Below, in pieces: positions 1 to 10,676 of a stretch of DNA of 64,000 nt. The stretch's first letter is position 1. Each line of letters opens with the position of its first letter. This stretch comes from Atopsyche davidsoni. Its lineage: Eukaryota; Arthropoda; Insecta; Trichoptera; Hydrobiosidae. Both the position numbers and the translations under genes were made by a program. The stretch is from NCBI GenBank assembly GCA_022113835.1, contig JAILWY010000025.1:6836501-6900500 (forward strand), read 5' to 3'. The notes below the pieces were generated by a model that saw only the letters and a list, made by a program, of their open reading frames with translations, ran no database searches and had not been told where the DNA came from.

Positions 1-60
1 TGAATAAATTCATAAGTATGACCTTCACTAATAATAATAAAAAATCAATTTAATTTATAA

Positions 61-400
61 TATTTCTTAGGGCTTGTGGCTTACAAGGTGTGGCTTAGGC
101 GGTAGAGTATACTAAGTGTATTTTCAGAGAAATATCTATTCGGCGTATGATGAAGATGAAGAGCCTGAGTTTGGACTTGAGGGGCTAAAGATAAATTTAA
201 AGAGCCAGTAAAGCGCAGAAGACGATCTCTTTGTTCTCACGACGCGACGCCATTATAGCCGAATCGTACAAAGAAAGCGTTTTTTTAAACGAACATAGAG
301 AAAGCCTAGCGCCTAAGCCACACCTCGTAAGCCACACAACCTGCGCCAGTACCAGGGGATAGTCACATGCCGTATTGTAAGCAAAGCCCCAACAACTATT
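61..400. repeat. R2 repeat, inverted-arm copy
   Basis: A 26-bp arm at 76-101 reappears inverted at 310-335 with one mismatch, and similarity extends outward on the right side to about 395. The same sequence occurs at 3905-4025, 19090-19300 and 19941-20046, so this is a dispersed family. The 200 bp between the arms resembles nothing else in the window. It could be a foldback element or two copies in opposite orientation. Confidence 0.7.
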
Positions 401-752
401 GTAAATTAATAATTAATTTTAAGACGCCATTATGGCTTTCCATGACGCCACTGCCATCTACCGACGGCGGCGGCGAACTGTTATTGAATTCTCAGCGAAA
501 GTTCCTTTAAATTAGTTGCAATGAATAGTTGTTTTAAGCTGTGGCGCACATTTCGCGGCGCGGAGATTCATTTCAAGCGAATACCGATATTATTATTTTG
601 ACTGTGATACAAAAAGGCAGTAAAAAAAAAAAAAAAACGTTTTGAATCACCGATTGACTTATTTTGATAAATTACTCAATCAAAATCAATTTAGATACTA
701 ATCACCAATTTTTTGTTTTTAGAGTTTTTAATTTAGTGTGTGTTTATGTGAT
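401..752. other. No gene seen
   Basis: A short GC-rich patch near 460-480 and an A-rich run near 625-638. No ORF of note and no recognised repeat. Confidence 0.6.
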
Positions 753-1098
753 CTTTCTTCTTTGTCAAGTGCCTCTCCTCAAAGGAGGTTGGCGATTATT
801 CACTGAACATATACTCATGCTGAGCCAATCTAGTGGGTCCCCGAGTTCTTCTACTTTCTAGTTGGTTTTATATTGGAAGGAAAAGTCTGCGTATTGCTGC
901 TGCCCAATAGCATTATTATATAATCATTTCCTTGTAAAGCTCTGGCATTAAGATCTGATACTCCTTCAATAGCAGGAGCCCCCCACGTACTTCCAGACTA
1001 ATCATCCCAAGTCCACTAATCCATTACCGATCCTTTGCACACGCTCAGGGTACACAATGGCAGCCATGCACAAGAAACATAATGGGGAGAGCGAGGAG
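753..1098 (-). repeat. R1 repeat copy
   Basis: Reads from the conserved end (GCCTCTCCTC, AGGTTGGCGA, CATATACTCATGCTGAGCC) through CAATAGCATTATTATATAAT to a GATCCTTT...CACACGCTCAGGGTACA block. Orientation is set so that the end shared with the LINE remnants is 3'. Near full length compared with the copies at 15829 and 16464. It encodes nothing intact. Confidence 0.8.
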
Positions 1099-1386
1099 AT
1101 ACATGATTTTTGCAGTGCTTAAACGTTTTTTTTTTTTTTCTAGAAAAATTTAAACAATTAATACTCCTTTTCAGAGTTAACGTGTTGAAACCCTCCGACG
1201 CCCCCAACAGGCGAAAGCCCAGTAAGATCCGCCACAGTACCACCATGTCCATATTGGCTCTTTTCAAATAAGACGCTATTGGCTGGTGACCGTTGGGTTT
1301 TCAGTGGTCACCTTATTGCGATGAAGTGCTTCCATCTCCGGTCGATTTCTCGCAGTGGCGGTTCGTGACGGATCGGTTCCGGATTT
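1099..1386. other. Repeat-flanking sequence
   Basis: Positions 1180-1240 (GTAAGATCCGCCACAG...ACCACCATGTC) match 9925-9957, and TTGGGTTTTCAGT near 1296 matches 10417, so this flank is itself repeated. The right part, from about 1330, is moderately GC-rich and leads into a TATA motif. Confidence 0.5.
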
Positions 1387-1393
1387 TATATAA
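1387..1393 (+). promoter_or_regulatory. TATA-box candidate
   Basis: TATATAA lies 50 bp upstream of the short ORF start at 1437. No clear initiator is visible at the expected distance, so the call rests on the motif and its position. Confidence 0.3.
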
Positions 1394-1436
1394 ATGCGAC
1401 TGAACGGTTGGCCGACCACGACTTGCTCGCAAAGTC

Positions 1437-1451
1437 ATGGCTGGTCCCAAG
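1437..1451 (+). CDS. Possible five-codon first exon (MAGPK)
   Basis: ATG GCT GGT CCC AAG is followed directly by GTGAGG, a good donor, and lies about 50 bp below a TATA motif. Very short first coding exons ending early in the signal peptide are typical of insect cuticle protein genes, so that is one possibility. No downstream exon with signal-peptide or cuticle-domain sequence was found on the plus strand, so this may be a dead promoter or chance. Confidence 0.15.
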
Positions 1452-1471
1452 GTGAGGCTTTGTTGACGTTT

Positions 1472-2213
1472 CTTGTGTATTTTATTAGACGGAACTAGAA
1501 AGGAACGTACTTTTTATGCTATGCCTGTACAGAATTACAAAATAGTATTTATGTTGTTTTTTTTAATTATTTATAAGCAAGCTAATTTTTTACACTTAAT
1601 TACATATTGCAAACACAATTTTTTACAATACTTAAGTTACCGTCCCTTTCCCAACGTTTGCTGTATTTAATTTAATATTTTTTGCGCTTAAATTAAATTA
1701 TTTTAAATTTAAAAAATCAGACTGCATTTACTTGAATTTTCTGTTCAAGTAAGTGCAGCAAGTAACGTAAAATTTGATAGAGCGCAACGTCCAATCGGTT
1801 GAGGCGCACACGCAATCTTAGACGTGCCACCCTGTATATTTGGGGCTGACCATAAATAAACGAAGGCATTATTACATTATAAATTCTGTCTGGCTGCAAT
1901 TTGTCGCGGCCACAAATCCAAGCGATTCAATTACGGTTAAATCAAACCTCACAGACTATAAACTTGCGGCGCAAAAGCGCCCGACACTCTAAGCTGCGGT
2001 TAAAGAGAACTCAACAAGAAACCGTCCATTCCGAAAGATTAGAGTGTATTTTAAAATTAAACTTATAAATGATACTATTATATATATTTTTTTGTTACTC
2101 TTCGTGTCAGCGAGGTCACGACACGCCACCGTCAATCAAACACATCTCCCCTCACTTATATAGCATATACCAACATGCAACCCTCACTCTCACCTACTTC
2201 TTATTCATTTATT
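1472..2213. other. No gene seen
   Basis: AT-rich sequence with a moderately GC-rich stretch near 1780-2010. No ORF with recognisable features. Confidence 0.6.
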
Positions 2214-2880
2214 ATTCTTCTTCGAGTGCCTCTTCTCAGAAGAGATTGGCGACCAACTTACTGAGCATATATTTATGCTGAGCAAGTGTTCATAGTTTTC
2301 TTAGTAAGAGACTTTAGTGGGTCCTTCTACGAAGGAAAAATCAGTACCCAATTTTATATAGTTATTTATAATGACTCTGAACTTCTCTGCTCTCCCCATT
2401 CTATTGCTTGTGCACGGCTGCCATTCTGTACCCTGATCGTGTGTAAAGGATCGGGAATAGAATAGTGGACTTGGAATGATTGAGGGATGAGCTCTGGAAG
2501 TACTTTGTCGAGGTGGAGGGGCTTCTGTTGCAGAAGGAGTATCAGATCTAAACGCTAGAGCTTTGTAAGGAAAGTATTGTATAATAATGCTATTGGGCAG
2601 CAGCAATAAGCAGGCTTTTACTTGCAATATAAAACTGTGGTGTAAAACCTGGGGACTCACTACACTATTTTCATCATATAAAACAATGCACACTGAACTT
2701 ATTGGAATGGTCGCCAACTTCCTATGAGGAAGAAGAATAGCTTTGGTGTTTAGATCTGATACTCCTGCAGAAACAATAGTAGGAACTCCAGAGCACATCC
2801 CTCCGGGATCATTCCAAGTCCACTACTCTATTACCGATCATATATAGAATGGCAGCCGTGCACACTAAAAATTATAAAAA
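2214..2880 (-). repeat. R1 repeat copy interrupted by another R1 copy
   Basis: The left piece (2214 to about 2365) stops at the CCCAAT position of the repeat. The right piece (about 2745-2880) resumes at GTTTAGATCTGATACTCC, the next part of the family sequence as seen at 16655-16678. The material between is a copy in the opposite orientation, making a nested insertion. Confidence 0.7.
2390..2742 (+). repeat. R1 repeat copy nested in the previous one
   Basis: Runs from CTCCCCATTCT and GGATCGGGAATAG through GCTATTGGGCAGCAGCAATA to GAATGGTCGCCAACTTCCT, the R1 3' end. It is in plus orientation inside a minus copy. Confidence 0.75.
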
Positions 2881-3427
2881 GAGCAAAGAGTAGGTATAAT
2901 TGTTTTATTACAATATATTATTACTGAACGAAAAACTTTTTCCATTTAAGAAAATTTAAAAATATCTCAAACTCTAAAAGTTTGTGGCAATGATTGAGTC
3001 AAAGTTTTGATAGTTCAGCCCCTTTAGATCTAAAATAAAACTTAATCTTTGTTCGTCGCACTAATAAATGCAAAACGTGAAACATAAAAAATAAATATTT
3101 AATCGCCTACGATGATTATTATCAACGAAATATGATCAGTCCTCCCAGAGGAGTAGAGTCAAAAATATTGGATTCCCATACGACCGTATGACCGGCCTAG
3201 AGAGTAAATTAAAGGTTGCAATTTAAATAAATCATTTTTTTTATTTTTGCGAGCGCCGCCCCTGGGGATGGGGCTGCAGGGGAGGCGCCCCAAAGTCCAA
3301 ATCGCGGGGGCCCTCGAGGGGGGCACTCCATTAAATCAAATATTACGCGATACTTCACGGAGGATTCTAAAATTAACGCTAACCTGTCTTTGTTATTTTC
3401 TAAATTGATTTAAATAATTAATATTTT
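2881..3427. other. No gene; GC-rich patch
   Basis: AT-rich apart from a G+C-rich patch at about 3248-3330 (GGGGATGGGGCTGCAGG and CGGGGGCCCTCGAGG). No coding signal. Confidence 0.55.
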
Positions 3428-3560
3428 TTTCGACAGAGAGTACTTGGTGGAATTTCATTTTAATATTTTAAATAGAATAAAATACTTGGGTGATCTTTAC
3501 ACGTGTTAATTTTTATTGGTGACCGGTTTCGCCGACCTCTCACGTTGGCATTTTGTTACA
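3428..3560 (+). repeat. R3 repeat copy
   Basis: Contains GACAGAGAGTACTTGGTGGA, AATAAAATACTTGGGTGATC and ATTGGTGACCGGTTTCGCC. The same blocks occur in order at 5711-5866 on the other strand, partly at 4810-4920, and rearranged at 41378-41545. Likely a non-autonomous transposable element; no ORF. Confidence 0.7.
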
Positions 3561-3904
3561 ACGTTAATTGTTACAACGACGCCACATTCGTAGAGACATA
3601 TCGTCGATTCGCTTTGATCTCATAGGTCAGATTTTTTGCGAATATTTATTATATAAAAAAATATTTGTTACAATTTTTACTTCTGAGAGTAATAATTGAT
3701 AAATTGTAAAATATATAAGTTGGCTGTGTTTTGTGAAAGCGATTGGGATGGGTTTTTTTTACATATATTTTTCGCTACAAAAACTCAATAAAAAAATGAT
3801 AAATGATTTTTTTTAAACAATTAGATAAATGGTAAAAAGAAATTAGTCTTTATTTCTTTTTGTTAGTTAACAATAGTTCTTAGAGCTATGTTTATAATAC
3901 AGTG
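3561..3904. other. No gene seen
   Basis: AT-rich sequence with many short A and T runs. No repeat or ORF identified. Confidence 0.6.
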
Positions 3905-4025
3905 TGTAGCTATCCCTTGATCCTGAGCGCATGTTATGGGGCTTACAAGGTGTGGGTTAGGCGGTAGTGTACATGGAAAAAAAAACCTTTTTTACAAGGG
4001 TTGATAGAAACAATATCAGAATAAA
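3905..4025 (+). repeat. R2 repeat copy
   Basis: Contains GGCTTACAAGGTGTGGGTTA followed by an A run and a CAATATCAGAATAAATCCGC-like tail. The order matches 19090-19300. Confidence 0.65.
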
Positions 4026-4084
4026 TCCGCTTTTTGTACAGAGGCGAGGACGAGATTATTTTATCTTAAATATTATGCCGTCTC

Positions 4085-4440
4085 GGTTCTTCTTTATGGA
4101 GTTGAAGCTTGGATACTCAAGACAGCTACTATGCGAAGAATTGAGGCGCCAGAAATGTGACTGTATATAGAGAAAACTCCTGACGTTGGTAAAGAAGTGG
4201 AAGGTCTCCTATTTTGGCTACATATTTCGTATCAATATATAAAGCATACTCCAGCCTGATTGTCCGAGGAAAAATCGAAGGAAAAGGGGACACTGGAGGA
4301 ACGAAGTTTACGTTGATGCGAAATTGGTGAGCCTGGCCCAGGATAGGGATATGTTCGACGATATGGCCACCGACCTCCCATGAAGAGAGGTATCAAGCCA
4401 GAGAGCAAGTGGTTCTGCAATAAATGTGAATATTGAGCGT
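4085..4440 (+). mobile_element. Non-LTR retrotransposon C-terminal remnant
   Basis: A broken translation carries YGVEAW, ILKTATMRRIEAPEM and, after stops and frameshifts, EEKSKEKG and a degraded DRDMFDDM-like tail. That order (YGxExW, then RRIEAxEM, then a Lys/Arg/Gly linker) is typical of the region after the reverse transcriptase in LINE-type elements of arthropods. The copy at 7085-7540 on the minus strand is the same element. It has several stops and no complete domain. Confidence 0.65.
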
Positions 4441-4539
4441 GTCTTCTCTGTAGGCAGTCTCCGGCGGCGCGAGGACGAGATGATGTGCAAATGTGCACGA
4501 ACTCCCGTGACCCCGCGCCAGACTGCACCGGCCGGGCAA

Positions 4540-4690
4540 TTGGAGCGCCAGACTGCGCCCCCCCCCCTCCCCCATGCCCCCCATGCCCCCCCATGCCCCC
4601 CCCATGCTCCCCTCCCCTGCCCCATGGACCCCCCTGGCCCCCCAGCCCTCCGACCCCCCCGGCCCCCCGGCCGCTCACGTCCAGCCAAAA
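4540..4690. repeat. C-rich low-complexity tract
   Basis: Runs of C broken by ATG (CCCCCCATG units repeated several times), then CCCC/GGCCCCC stretches. It gives long proline- or glycine-rich open frames on both strands, which is an effect of composition and not evidence of a gene. Confidence 0.8.
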
Positions 4691-4741
4691 GGGCTATTTC
4701 AGGCATCGACTAATCTTTGCAGGGTGTTTTGAAAGTCTTGT

Positions 4742-4783
4742 CTATATATATATATATATATTAAAAAAAAAAAAAAAAAAAAC
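4742..4783. repeat. TA and poly-A microsatellites
   Basis: About nine TA units are followed by a run of about 18 A. Confidence 0.9.
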
Positions 4784-4809
4784 ATTCGACTGTGAATTCC
4801 TTTTGGTAT

Positions 4810-4920
4810 TCAATATTTTTGACAGAGCGTCAATTTTAGCGAAAATCAATAAATATTATAAATAAAATACTTTTGTGATTTTTTCACATGTTCAGTTTCA
4901 TTGGTGACCGGTTTCGTAAA
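4810..4920 (+). repeat. R3 repeat copy, partial
   Basis: Shows CAATATTTTTGACAGAG, AATAAAATACTTTTGTGATT and TTGGTGACCGGTTTCG in the family order. The first block is decayed and the right end is missing. Confidence 0.65.
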
Positions 4921-5466
4921 ATGGCCAAAACATTACTTACTTCAATTTAAATTATTCGTAAAAAAAATACACAAAGCGTGTCAGAGTGGATTTATTTTGT
5001 TGTATTTCTACTACTCCTGTAGTTCTTCAAAGCTACTCATATTTTGATTGAGACAAGGAGAGTTCATTATCTAAAATTGCAAATTAATTTAGTTTAATCA
5101 TCGTTTATTTATTTTTAGTCTGTTTGTCCCAGCTGATTGGCTAGTATCATCTGTAAAAATGAATACTGAGTTTATTGACCGGTAAGGTGCATACGAGTAT
5201 ATAAAATCAACGGTTTTGGTCACCACTGTTTTTTTTTTCTTCACGAAGACGAGAAAATATTAATCTACAATTACTCGAAGATGAATATTTTCAATTGTTA
5301 GTAAGCAAGAAAGAATGATAGTCAAGTCTACGATGGTCCGAAAGCTGAGATCATGCCCCTTAATTACAAGGCACGTCGCGACAATTGCTCGAGGATGCGT
5401 CTAGACGACACGCCAACTAGCCCGACAAGATGCACCGCCAGAGTGCGCCTGCACGTACTGTGTGCG
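4921..5466. other. No gene seen
   Basis: AT-rich to about 5330, then a more GC-rich stretch leading into the inverted-repeat element. No supported ORF. Confidence 0.5.
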
Positions 5467-5621
5467 AGCTGCCTGCACACGCTGCGACACAACCGACAAC
5501 CGAGCCCATAGCATAATCCCATAGCATCCACAATTTCGTCCATAAACCAACAAAAAAACATCCGAATAAGGCGATCGATATTGGCTTATCCGATAATCAG
5601 CCGCAGCGTGTGCAGGCAGCT
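5467..5621. mobile_element. MITE with 20-bp perfect inverted ends
   Basis: AGCTGCCTGCACACGCTGCG at 5467-5486 is exactly reverse-complemented at 5602-5621. The core CAACCGACAACCGAGCCCAT resembles single arms at 8165-8240 and the ends of the elements at 28838-29006 and 42713-42890, so the family is dispersed. It is non-coding; the autonomous partner is not identifiable. Confidence 0.75.
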
Positions 5622-5710
5622 TTCGTAAACCCCCGTACCAAAAGGCGTACAATCCCTAAAAACAGTTTCGCAGAAACAACTATTTTATGTAGATTGAAGT
5701 TTGATAATGC

Positions 5711-5866
5711 AAATTGAGACTCTGTTTGATAATGCTAACGTGAAAGGTTGGCGAAACCGGTCACAAATGCAAACCAACATGTGGAAAATCACTCAAGTAT
5801 TTTATTCAAAAATATTAAAATGGAATTCCACCAAGTACTCTTTGTCAAAAATATTGAATTTGTGTT
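5711..5866 (-). repeat. R3 repeat copy, fullest in the window
   Basis: On the minus strand it reads CAATATTTTTGACAAAGAGT, ACTTGGTGGAATTCCATTTT, AATAAAATACTTGAGTGATT, GTGACCGGTTTCGCCAACC and TTTCACGTTAGCATTATCAA without interruption. This is the best reference for the family. Confidence 0.75.
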
Positions 5867-7084
5867 CATTAATACATCTTGCTTTTTCAATTGATCAGGT
5901 ATAATTCGTGCAATCTGATACATTAAAAATTATTAAAATTAATTAAATCTGATATCGTGCATATAATTTTCACAGTTTGCTTTTATAATTTTAATAATAA
6001 TTTTTGGTTGGTTGCAATTGATTTAATTCATGCACTCAGTTGGCTCAGTGACTCTTGTAAATTTACAAGTACGAAACTGTTTACACATATAATTTTAAAT
6101 AAATATATTTTTAAAGCCGGTGAAAAATAACTGACAGACGCATCCTGTTTAGAGCAAATATATTTATCTAATTTTTTTAATATACTTGTTTTTCCTATTC
6201 AGTGCTTTCCCATTTATCATTTGTCATCTTCTATACACGTCTAAGATACAAACAAGTTCATTTACTCCTTTGAAATATCTAATTTTACGTTTTTATCTCT
6301 TGAATGTGAGCACGAAAACGTTGCTCTAAAAAATAATTATTCAGTAATAATATAGATAAAAAAAATAGGTCAAATCAAAAGTATATATTATAGACATGCA
6401 CTCGTGTATTATAGAGTACTTAAATATTTTATTTTTATTAATGCTATACGTTTCAATAACCAATAATCAATTTAATATTTATAAATATAATTTATAAAGG
6501 TCTTTTGACTGATATTCAATAAAAAATATAGTGAATTTGGTTTCCAGTTATATGAGGTTTTTAGTCAAAAATTGATAATTTTCTATACTGCTCCTATAGC
6601 TGTAAGTAAAATAATTTGTTTCTACTGGTAATATATAATTAAATTAACTCCAAAAAGACTTATCAAATTATCTTCAATTCGCTCAAAATATTTATAAAAG
6701 TATAAAGTTAATTTTCTAGATTATACCTGTGAATATATAAAAAATGTATCAAGGCTGCAAATCCAACTGGCTTTAGAATGTTACACTGCTTTGATGTTCA
6801 CATAAAAATGTTGAAATCGCAAGTTGAATAATAAATAAGCAATCCAAAGAAGGCTTTAAAATGCCTCGCCATTGTGGATACATTAGGCAAGTGCATGCAG
6901 CCCAAAAAAATTACCTCACAGAAACCAGTTTATTAAAAATGTATTAGAAACCGTGCACGTGATGTCAAACACAAGATAAGCATTTATCATTGATAATGCT
7001 TCTATGACATGCTGTTTCAATATTTATTGACAAACAGGTATTCTGTAATAGTTGCCTCATCGAAAAAATATTAGAAATCGATTA
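5867..7084. other. No gene seen
   Basis: Very AT-rich, with no convincing ORF and no repeat shared with other parts of the window. Confidence 0.6.
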
Positions 7085-7540
7085 CGGATGTTTTATTGGC
7101 TGTTAAATCATCTTCTTCTTCAACTGCGGTGTGGAAAGGCACGGTGAATACACTATCCTCCCTAAGAAAACCATGAACAGACATAGAGATGTGCTCAGTG
7201 AGAAGGTCACCAACCTCATTTGAAGAATCCTTCTTATTCTTCTGATGCCTTTCCTCATAGCAGGTTGGTGACCATCTCATCGAATATATTCCTATCCTGG
7301 GTCAGTCTCCGATTTTCTCCTTCCAATGCCCATTTTTTCTTCGATTTCTTCTTGGACAACCAGCTGGAGTATGCTATATTTACTGTCAGGAGTTTTCTCT
7401 CATTTGCGACGCAGTCAACCCATGGTGTTTTAAGGATATACAGCCACATTTCTGGCGCCTCAATTCTTCGCATAGTAGCTGTCTTGAGTATCCAAGCTTC
7501 AACTCCATAAAGAAGAACTGAGACGGCATAATAATAAAGA
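7085..7540 (-). mobile_element. Non-LTR retrotransposon C-terminal remnant
   Basis: On the minus strand a frame carries EAWILKT-like sequence, MRRIEAPEMWLYILKTPWVD, a Lys/Ser-rich linker (LSKKKSKKKWALEGE) and DRNIFDEMVTNLL. This is the conserved order downstream of reverse transcriptase in arthropod LINE elements. The end (ATGGTCACCAACCTGCTATG) is the same 3' end that R1 copies carry, tying R1 to this element. Only the C-terminal 100 or so residues remain. Confidence 0.7.
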
Positions 7541-7588
7541 TAAATATTTATATAATATATAAGGTTCTGGGCTTAAATAATTTTTTTT

Positions 7589-7704
7589 CTACCACCATAA
7601 AAATGTTGTAGTGTATTCAAGCCGGACGCAGCCGCATTTGCCCTTACACGCTCCCTTCTGCTTGCTCACCTGCCACTGCATGTTGTCATTGCAGACTCCT
7701 TGAA
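7589..7704 (-). CDS. Candidate Cys-rich exon
   Basis: On the minus strand a TTTTAG acceptor at 7705-7706 opens a frame reading GVCNDNMQWQVSK, GACKGKCGCV and LEYTTTFLWW before a TAG at 7589-7591. It is much more GC-rich than its surroundings. A CAG|GTGAGC donor-like site lies inside at about 7670, so the exon could also end there. The four close cysteines recall small secreted or metal-binding peptides, but the match is not specific to any family. No partner exon was found. It may be chance or a transposon piece. Confidence 0.2.
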
Positions 7705-8164
7705 CTAAAATATGAATAAATAATTATTGTACAATATAAAAAAAATATCTAACAGATTACCAAATAGCCTCTTCAAAGTGCTTCTATGTATTATGTAATA
7801 AAAATAGTTTGCATTAGAATGGCCGTAAACTTTCACAGTGCTAAAATGGCGGCCGGGGTCACGTGCCGTTGTGGGACTTAAAGCTTCCAGGTCTCGTGAC
7901 TAATTTGTAATTTATTTATATGCAAATGTGGCCGGTAATGAAGCCAACCAGTCACGTGCTCGCGCGAGATCACGAACTCGCGACAAGGCAAACAGTGCCC
8001 GTGTGTCTACACACGCGGCGTGCGTAACGGCACGGGACCCCGACACACAAGAATACGGATGTGTATTGTCAAAGCAGCAATATATACGGCAAAAAAGTAA
8101 AAAATAAAACAACCTCGATGAATCCTCGCCGGTGTGGATGTCTCTGAAGAGTTCCAACTGCTCG
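7705..8164. other. No gene seen
   Basis: AT-rich, then moderately GC-rich from about 7840 to 8050 with several CGCG sites. No supported coding frame. Confidence 0.5.
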
Positions 8165-8240
8165 CATAAGCAGCCTGCACACGTTGGGGCACAATCGACA
8201 ACCGAACGCCAATTGCACAGTAGCGTAACCGTTTGGGTTG
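8165..8240. repeat. Single MITE arm
   Basis: GCAGCCTGCACACGTTGGG, CACAATCGACAACCGA and GCCAATTGCACAGTAGC match one arm of the element at 5467-5621 and the AGCCAATAGCAT block at 28838-29006. No matching inverted arm is present nearby. Confidence 0.5.
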
Positions 8241-8262
8241 TTAACTCAATTAAAACTGACAT

Positions 8263-8508
8263 AATTCATTCCCGCTATTCGTTTGCTTGTGCATGGGTAC
8301 TATTGTGTGTCCTGAGCGTGTGTAAAGGATCGGTGACGGAGTAGTGGATGATTTTATAGGAATGCGTTCTGGAAGTACCTTGAAGAGGTTTGCAGCAATA
8401 CGCAGACTTCGAATTAAAAACTGCGGTGTAGAAGGACTCGACAACCATGAACAGACAAATTTTCAATGAAACGGTCACCATCCTCTTTTGAGGAGAGGCA
8501 CTAGGAGA
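8263..8508 (+). repeat. R1 repeat copy, internally deleted
   Basis: Starts with CCCGCTATTCGTTTGCTTGT, contains CCTGAGCGTGTGTAAAGGAT and ends CGGTCACCATCCTCTTTTGA. The segment between the GTTCTGGAAGTACC block and AGCAATACGCAGAC is missing. Confidence 0.75.
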
Positions 8509-9239
8509 AGAAAATAAATTTAAAAGGTCGCAGTAAATAAATTAAAAAGCGTAATGACAGAGTAATACGAAAATGTTTATGGAAATCCATATTTTAATTT
8601 ATAAACAATTATTTTAATTACTGACATCTCAATTAGACATTAAATAAACAGACCTAGATATAAATTCTGCGCACTTGAAACTATTCGAGAAGTACGTGCT
8701 ATCTTATATCTTGTCTATTTATAAATTATCTTGTTGTTAAATAGTAGTGTAGACTTTACCTTGTACCTTTCGGGTAACGTGTAACAATAATAAAACATCG
8801 AATATCGAGTTTTTAATATCAACAGAATCAGAAATACAATTCCTTAGACATTATAGACTTGAAAGTTAATTATTTTATAGGGCTTTTAAATTAACGACTC
8901 GTTTCAATCTGTAATATGTTTCTTAATTGTTATTGTAAGTCTGTGCGATATCAATTAATAAATAATTAATTATCTTGTATACAAAACGAAAACAATAGTG
9001 ATACACCATATTTTTAATTTTAAATCACATTAATTTTCAAATCCTGAAATTAAAACTATTGCTTGAATATTTGAAGGTTATGTGGAAACCATCGATTTGC
9101 CCAGACCCTCCCATGGTGTAAAGCCATTAAGGTCCGCTACAGTTCCAACATTCCCTCACTGGATATTTACAAAGAGATTCTTGTTATTAATGAAAGTTTT
9201 GTATTTCAGGGGTAGACGAACTTTTGAATACTACTATAA
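8509..9239. other. No gene seen
   Basis: AT-rich. A short block near 9108-9160 (CCATGGTGTAAAGCCATTAA, then GTCCGCTACAGTTCC) resembles the repeat flank at 1180-1240 in reverse. Confidence 0.5.
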
Positions 9240-9522
9240 TGTGTTAAGTGATCATGGAGTAGTGGACATGGAATGACTATGGAGGGTGTGCTCTGGAAAT
9301 ACTTGGGGGCTCCTGCTGTTGTTTCTGCAGACTGCTGCAGAAGGAGTATCAGATCCAAACGCTAGAGGTACTATATAATATATTAATGCTATTGGGTACA
9401 GACTTTTCCTTCGAGTATAAAATTGCAGTGTAAAAAAGCCATGAATACTGGCTCAGCATAAATATTTGCTCAGAGAGTTGGTCGACAAGCTCAGACGTGG
9501 GAAGGCACCTAAAGAAGAAGAA
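9240..9522 (+). repeat. R1 repeat copy
   Basis: Contains GGAGTAGTGGACATGGAATG, GCAGACTGCTGCAGAAGGAG, AATGCTATTGGGTA and ACTGGCTCAGCATAAATATT. The 3' end is diverged. Confidence 0.75.
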
Positions 9523-9702
9523 GTGATCACAAGAAAGCAAAAAATAATTTTAAAATTAAAATAAATATAGATATCAATAATAAGTGTGAGGTCCGACTCC
9601 TCCGAAAAGGTTTCTATGGGGTTCCCTTGATAAAACATCCTTCCAACTCCTGTTAGATTAAACTCATACATCCAATTGTCATAAATGCAAGGTCCCTAAC
9701 CT

Positions 9703-9957
9703 CAATCTTCTTCACCAAGTGCCTCTCCTCAGAGAATGTTAGCGACTATTTCAGTAGCATATACCCATGCATTGGGCAGCAGCAATACGCAGACTGCAGT
9801 GTAGAAAGACTCAGAGATCCACTACACTATTTTCTCCTTAGAAAACCATGAACACTGGGTCAGCATGAGTATATGTTGTGTATATGTTGTTGTATAGTTA
9901 GTGTTGAAACTCTCCAACGTTCTTTCACTCAGTAAGATCCGCCACAGCACCACCATG
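9703..9957. repeat. R1 fragments in both orientations plus repeat flank
   Basis: A short minus-orientation tail (9703-9766) is joined to a plus-orientation piece (about 9767-9890) holding ATTGGGCAGCAGCAATACGC and CTGGGTCAGCATGAGTATAT. The next 60 bp match the flank at 1180-1240. This is a scrambled junction. Confidence 0.6.
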
Positions 9958-10403
9958 TCTTTTTCACCGCAAGTTGAAGTGTGGTTGTTGATGGTCGATG
10001 AAGATGATGTGATGTTGTGGTTGCAGGACTGATGTATGGTTGGAAATCAGAAGGCTGGCGAAATATTTGCGTGTTCGTAGTTTATTCAGTATAACTACAC
10101 TGGTTAGAAATATACGTGGTTACTGGTTCGATGCCGCGAGGTCTCTCTGGAGAGGCTGAGAGAGGAGAGCTGCCTTTGTGGATGGCGTAAACAGAAAGAT
10201 TTCCACGTATCGGGGGTGTCTCATTGCGAGGACATCTCGCCTGCAATACGATCGCCTTTTGACTGACCGCTAATTACTGAGGGTTTATGTTCTATTTTAA
10301 TAGCCGTCTAATACAATATCTATTGGATTAAGGGTCGAATGTCACATTCCCACAGGCCGTAAGACACGTGTTCCGGTGTACGTACTAACCCCTACATCCT
10401 CAT
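9958..10403 (-). mobile_element. LTR-like insertion
   Basis: The sequence left of 9958 and right of 10403 lines up with a continuous stretch at about 1225-1310, so the middle is an insertion. On the minus strand it contains CTCTCCAGAGAGA, GGCATCGAACCAGTAACCA, a GTAGTTAT block and GAATAAAC, matching in order the LTR at 45881-46254. No retroviral-type ORF is next to it, so it looks like a solo LTR. Exact ends and target duplication are unclear. Confidence 0.5.
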
Positions 10404-10584
10404 TGGATCTTTTTGTTGGGTTTTCAGTAGTAGAAGTGCGATGATCCCGACTACTTGCTGGCGAAACTGAAAACATTGAAAGTTACCACCGCGATCGCGA
10501 TGTTCTCCGCTCTCGCTTTTCTGTTGTGCTTCTATAAATAGCGGAGGCGCGTCCATTGAACGGGCGGCCTGTTATCTCGGCGCA

Positions 10585-10618
10585 TATATAACGAGTCGGA
10601 GGAATTCCCGGTGGCAGT
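10585..10618 (+). promoter_or_regulatory. TATA box and initiator
   Basis: TATATAA at 10585-10591 and CAGT at 10615-10618 place the A of a typical arthropod initiator 31 bp from the first T of the TATA box, the standard spacing. Another TATAAATA lies near 10532. The GC-rich leader that follows contains the ORF at 10677. Confidence 0.45.
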
Positions 10619-10676
10619 CTTGCGTCAGGCCTCGAGCCGGACGGTCGCCACGAGCCGCGCAGCACCAGCCCCGACT

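Noticed and set aside
4232..4865. Several overlapping Gly- or Pro-rich frames on both strands
   Set aside because: They come from a C-rich low-complexity tract and the adjoining LINE remnant; no start context or domain.
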